This document shows, in pieces, positions 30,846 to 32,495 of a DNA stretch of 32,495 nucleotides; the stretch's first letter is position 1, and each line of letters starts with the position of its first letter. The stretch spans positions 1 to 32,495 of the forward strand of contig JAQWKP010000038.1 in NCBI GenBank assembly GCA_029247785.1. The letters run 5' to 3'. The notes beneath the pieces are model-generated. The model was not told where the DNA came from. It saw only the letters and a list, made by a program, of their open reading frames with translations, and ran no database searches. This DNA comes from Novosphingobium sp. GTDB taxonomy: Bacteria > Pseudomonadota > Alphaproteobacteria > Sphingomonadales > Sphingomonadaceae. A program made the position numbers and the translations under genes.

Positions 30846-31610
30846 TCATTGTGCCCGCGCCAGGATATTGGCAGCCGTCGTCACCAGCCCGCCATTGGCC
30901 GCCAGCGTCAGCCCGGTGAGCCAGCGAGCCTCATCGGAGGCGAGGAAGGCGACGACATCGGCGATGTCTTCGGGCTCGCCCAACCGGCGCAGCGCGGTCC
31001 AGGGCGGAACCTGATCCGGCCATGTCTGTCCGGCGATCATCTCGGTTCGGGTGCAGCCAGGGGCGACTGAATTGCAGGTGATGCCGCGCGGACCCAGCTC
31101 CTGCGCCATCGAGCGCATGAAACCTTCCGAGCCGGCCTTGCCCGCCGCACCAATCGAAACACCGGGAGCGCCATGCGTACCCATGCCGGAGGAGATGAAG
31201 ATGATCCGGCCCTGCTCGCTTTGAGTCAGCCGCGCGAATTCGGCAGTGGCAAGGATTGTCGAAACCATGTTGAGCGCGAGGCCCTGGGTAATATCCTCAA
31301 GCGAAAAATCGGTGATCCGCCCGCCCTTGCCGCCGCCCGCATTGCTGACAAGGATATCGAGCGCGCCATGGATATCGAATGCCTGCCGCACCAGCTCGCT
31401 TGCAGTTTCGCCTTGGGTGACATCGCCCATCACGAAGTCTGCGGTCCCGCCGCTCGCCCGGATTTCATCGGCGAGGCTTTCGAGCCTATCGCGATTCTCG
31501 CGGGCATGCAGCACGACTTTCGCGCCGTCCGCTGCCAGCCGCCGCGCGATCCCCGCGCCGATCCCGCGCGATGAGCCCGTCACATAAGCTACCCGTCCTG
31601 CCAGCCGCAT
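30846..31610 (-). CDS. SDR-fold protein lacking the catalytic Tyr
   Basis: A 254-residue short-chain dehydrogenase fold with an intact cofactor loop TGSSRGIG (11-18), NAG (90-92) and Ser140/141. At the Y-x3-K place the sequence reads SIGAAGK: Lys158 is kept but no Tyr precedes it, and the loop is one residue longer than the usual YGAAK. The rest, including PGCTRTEM and the C-terminal LTLAANGG, is well preserved. An inactive or altered enzyme is possible. GAGGAGG precedes ATG 31610. The gene lies 69 bases after the next SDR, on the same strand. Confidence 0.9.
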   Translation of the reverse strand: MRLAGRVAYVTGSSRGIGAGIARRLAADGAKVVLHARENRDRLESLADEIRASGGTADFVMGDVTQGETASELVRQAFDIHGALDILVSNAGGGKGGRITDFSLEDITQGLALNMVSTILATAEFARLTQSEQGRIIFISSGMGTHGAPGVSIGAAGKAGSEGFMRSMAQELGPRGITCNSVAPGCTRTEMIAGQTWPDQVPPWTALRRLGEPEDIADVVAFLASDEARWLTGLTLAANGGLVTTAANILARAQ

Positions 31611-31679
31611 CGCATCCTCCTCAACTTGTCCATGGCGCATGATCGCCTGTTGCTTCGCCTGTGCCGGGCGCGAACCCGA

Positions 31680-32495
31680 TCAGCCCAATCGCTGCTTGCG
31701 CAGCTTGCCGATCACTTCCAGTTCATCCAGCGAGGTCGGCGGGATGGCGTAGCTGCTCTGATCCTCGATCTCGGCGAGATGCGCCTCGATATCTTCCGGG
31801 GAGGCTGGGCCGGGACCGGGAGCGATCCAACCATCGGCAACCGCGATGAACGCGCGGCCGAAGCGACCACCACCGGCAGTGAAGGCCTCGCCGGTAACCG
31901 AGCAGGCGCTGCTCGCCATCCACACCACGATCGGCGCGACCTGTTCAGGGCCAGCAACCTCGGAACTGAGCCCGGTGGCCTTGAGCTTGTCGGTCAGCGC
32001 CGTGGGCACGTCGCCGCGATTGCCGAAGGGCGAGACCGGGAGGATGCAATTGACCTTGATGCCATGATCGGCACCTTCGATCGAAAGCGCCCGGCCAAGC
32101 CCCAGCATACCGGCCTTGGCGGCAGCGTAATTGGTCCCGTTGACCCGTCCGAAAGTGCCGGTGCTCGAACTGGTCAGCACGATCCGGCCATAACCCTTCT
32201 CCTGCATGATCGACCACGCCGGCTGGGTTACGAAGAACGCGCCGCGCAGGTGAACGTCAAGCACAGGATCGAGCTGGTCGACCGTCATGTCTTCATAGAG
32301 CTTGTGCCGCCAGACGCCGGCATTGTGGATCACCGCGTCGATCGTGCCGAAGCTCGACAGTGCGGTGTCGAGAATCGCCTGGCCGCCTTCGGGCGTTGCC
32401 ACCGTATCGAGCGAGGCGACCGCCGTACCGCCGGCCTCAACGATCTCGCGCACCACCGCTTCGGCAGTCGGTCCTTCCGGGCCGTCGATCCCGCC
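31680..32495 (-). CDS. SDR of the MFE-2/3-hydroxyacyl-CoA type, 5' end outside the window
   Basis: At least 271 residues of a short-chain dehydrogenase whose first strand and TGxxxGxG loop lie beyond the window edge. VATPEGGQAILDTALSSFGTIDAVIHNAG, LDVHLRGAFFVTQPAW and the intact NYAAAK (Tyr and Lys) mark the branch related to the dehydrogenase unit of peroxisomal MFE-2 (17-beta-HSD type 4), which oxidises 3-hydroxyacyl-CoA. It would follow the crotonases in beta-oxidation. The C-terminal part after PVSPFGN is longer than in simple SDRs. Family assignment is firm, the substrate is inferred. Confidence 0.9.
   Translation of the reverse strand, partial: GGIDGPEGPTAEAVVREIVEAGGTAVASLDTVATPEGGQAILDTALSSFGTIDAVIHNAGVWRHKLYEDMTVDQLDPVLDVHLRGAFFVTQPAWSIMQEKGYGRIVLTSSSTGTFGRVNGTNYAAAKAGMLGLGRALSIEGADHGIKVNCILPVSPFGNRGDVPTALTDKLKATGLSSEVAGPEQVAPIVVWMASSACSVTGEAFTAGGGRFGRAFIAVADGWIAPGPGPASPEDIEAHLAEIEDQSSYAIPPTSLDELEVIGKLRKQRLG

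Overview
The window is high-GC DNA, close-packed with genes, from what looks like a sphingomonad alphaproteobacterium (order Sphingomonadales, Erythrobacteraceae or Novosphingobium-like). This rests on protein style: class Ia NrdA with a long acidic N-terminus, a LinB-type dehalogenase, BLL6423-type cupins and small unknown genes of familiar sphingomonad appearance. It is an inference; there is no rRNA or tRNA gene to anchor it.

Layout. 1-2730: a cut-off type B carboxylesterase, an SDR, an alpha/beta hydrolase and a limonene-epoxide-hydrolase-like protein. 2761-5403: small membrane or envelope genes (L7/L12-like domain protein, DUF4870-like protein, lipoprotein, MAPEG protein) and a coupled pair of tiny unknown genes. 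5557-8579: an irregular stretch with a TIR/four-TM protein, a short secreted peptide, an orphan family gene with an internal insertion, a frameshifted thermonuclease, an inverted repeat pair and a truncated GIY-YIG gene. 8645-18252: the class Ia ribonucleotide reductase genes nrdB and nrdA, separated by about 6.5 kb that holds a GST, a DUF1214 protein, an amidohydrolase, five tandem overlapping cupin genes and an exported VOC protein. 18707-28877: acyl-CoA and side-chain catabolism (DUF1330, two crotonases, a fused double acyl-CoA dehydrogenase, a Tas-like aldo/keto reductase, an NTF2-fold protein), an MFS exporter, an SDR lacking the catalytic Tyr, and a LinB-like haloalkane dehalogenase coupled to a zinc alcohol dehydrogenase. 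29029-32495: GlsB/YeaQ-like protein, NrtS, PPK2 and two further SDRs, the last cut by the window edge.

How the genes fit together. Most of the window reads as an accessory catabolic region for a hydrophobic, possibly terpenoid, steroid-like or halogenated compound: esterases and epoxide hydrolase or dehalogenase for entry, dehydrogenases for oxidation, and a FadE34-like dehydrogenase plus crotonases and an MFE-2-like SDR for beta-oxidation. The substrate cannot be read from sequence. The most unusual structure is the five-gene cupin array (13272-15547). Every junction is a 4-base stop/start overlap, and the conserved C-terminal tail of the first four proteins is encoded by the bases that form the ribosome binding site of the next gene. 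A pair of NrdR-type boxes lies before nrdA and a degenerate pair before nrdB, so the two distant genes may still be co-regulated.
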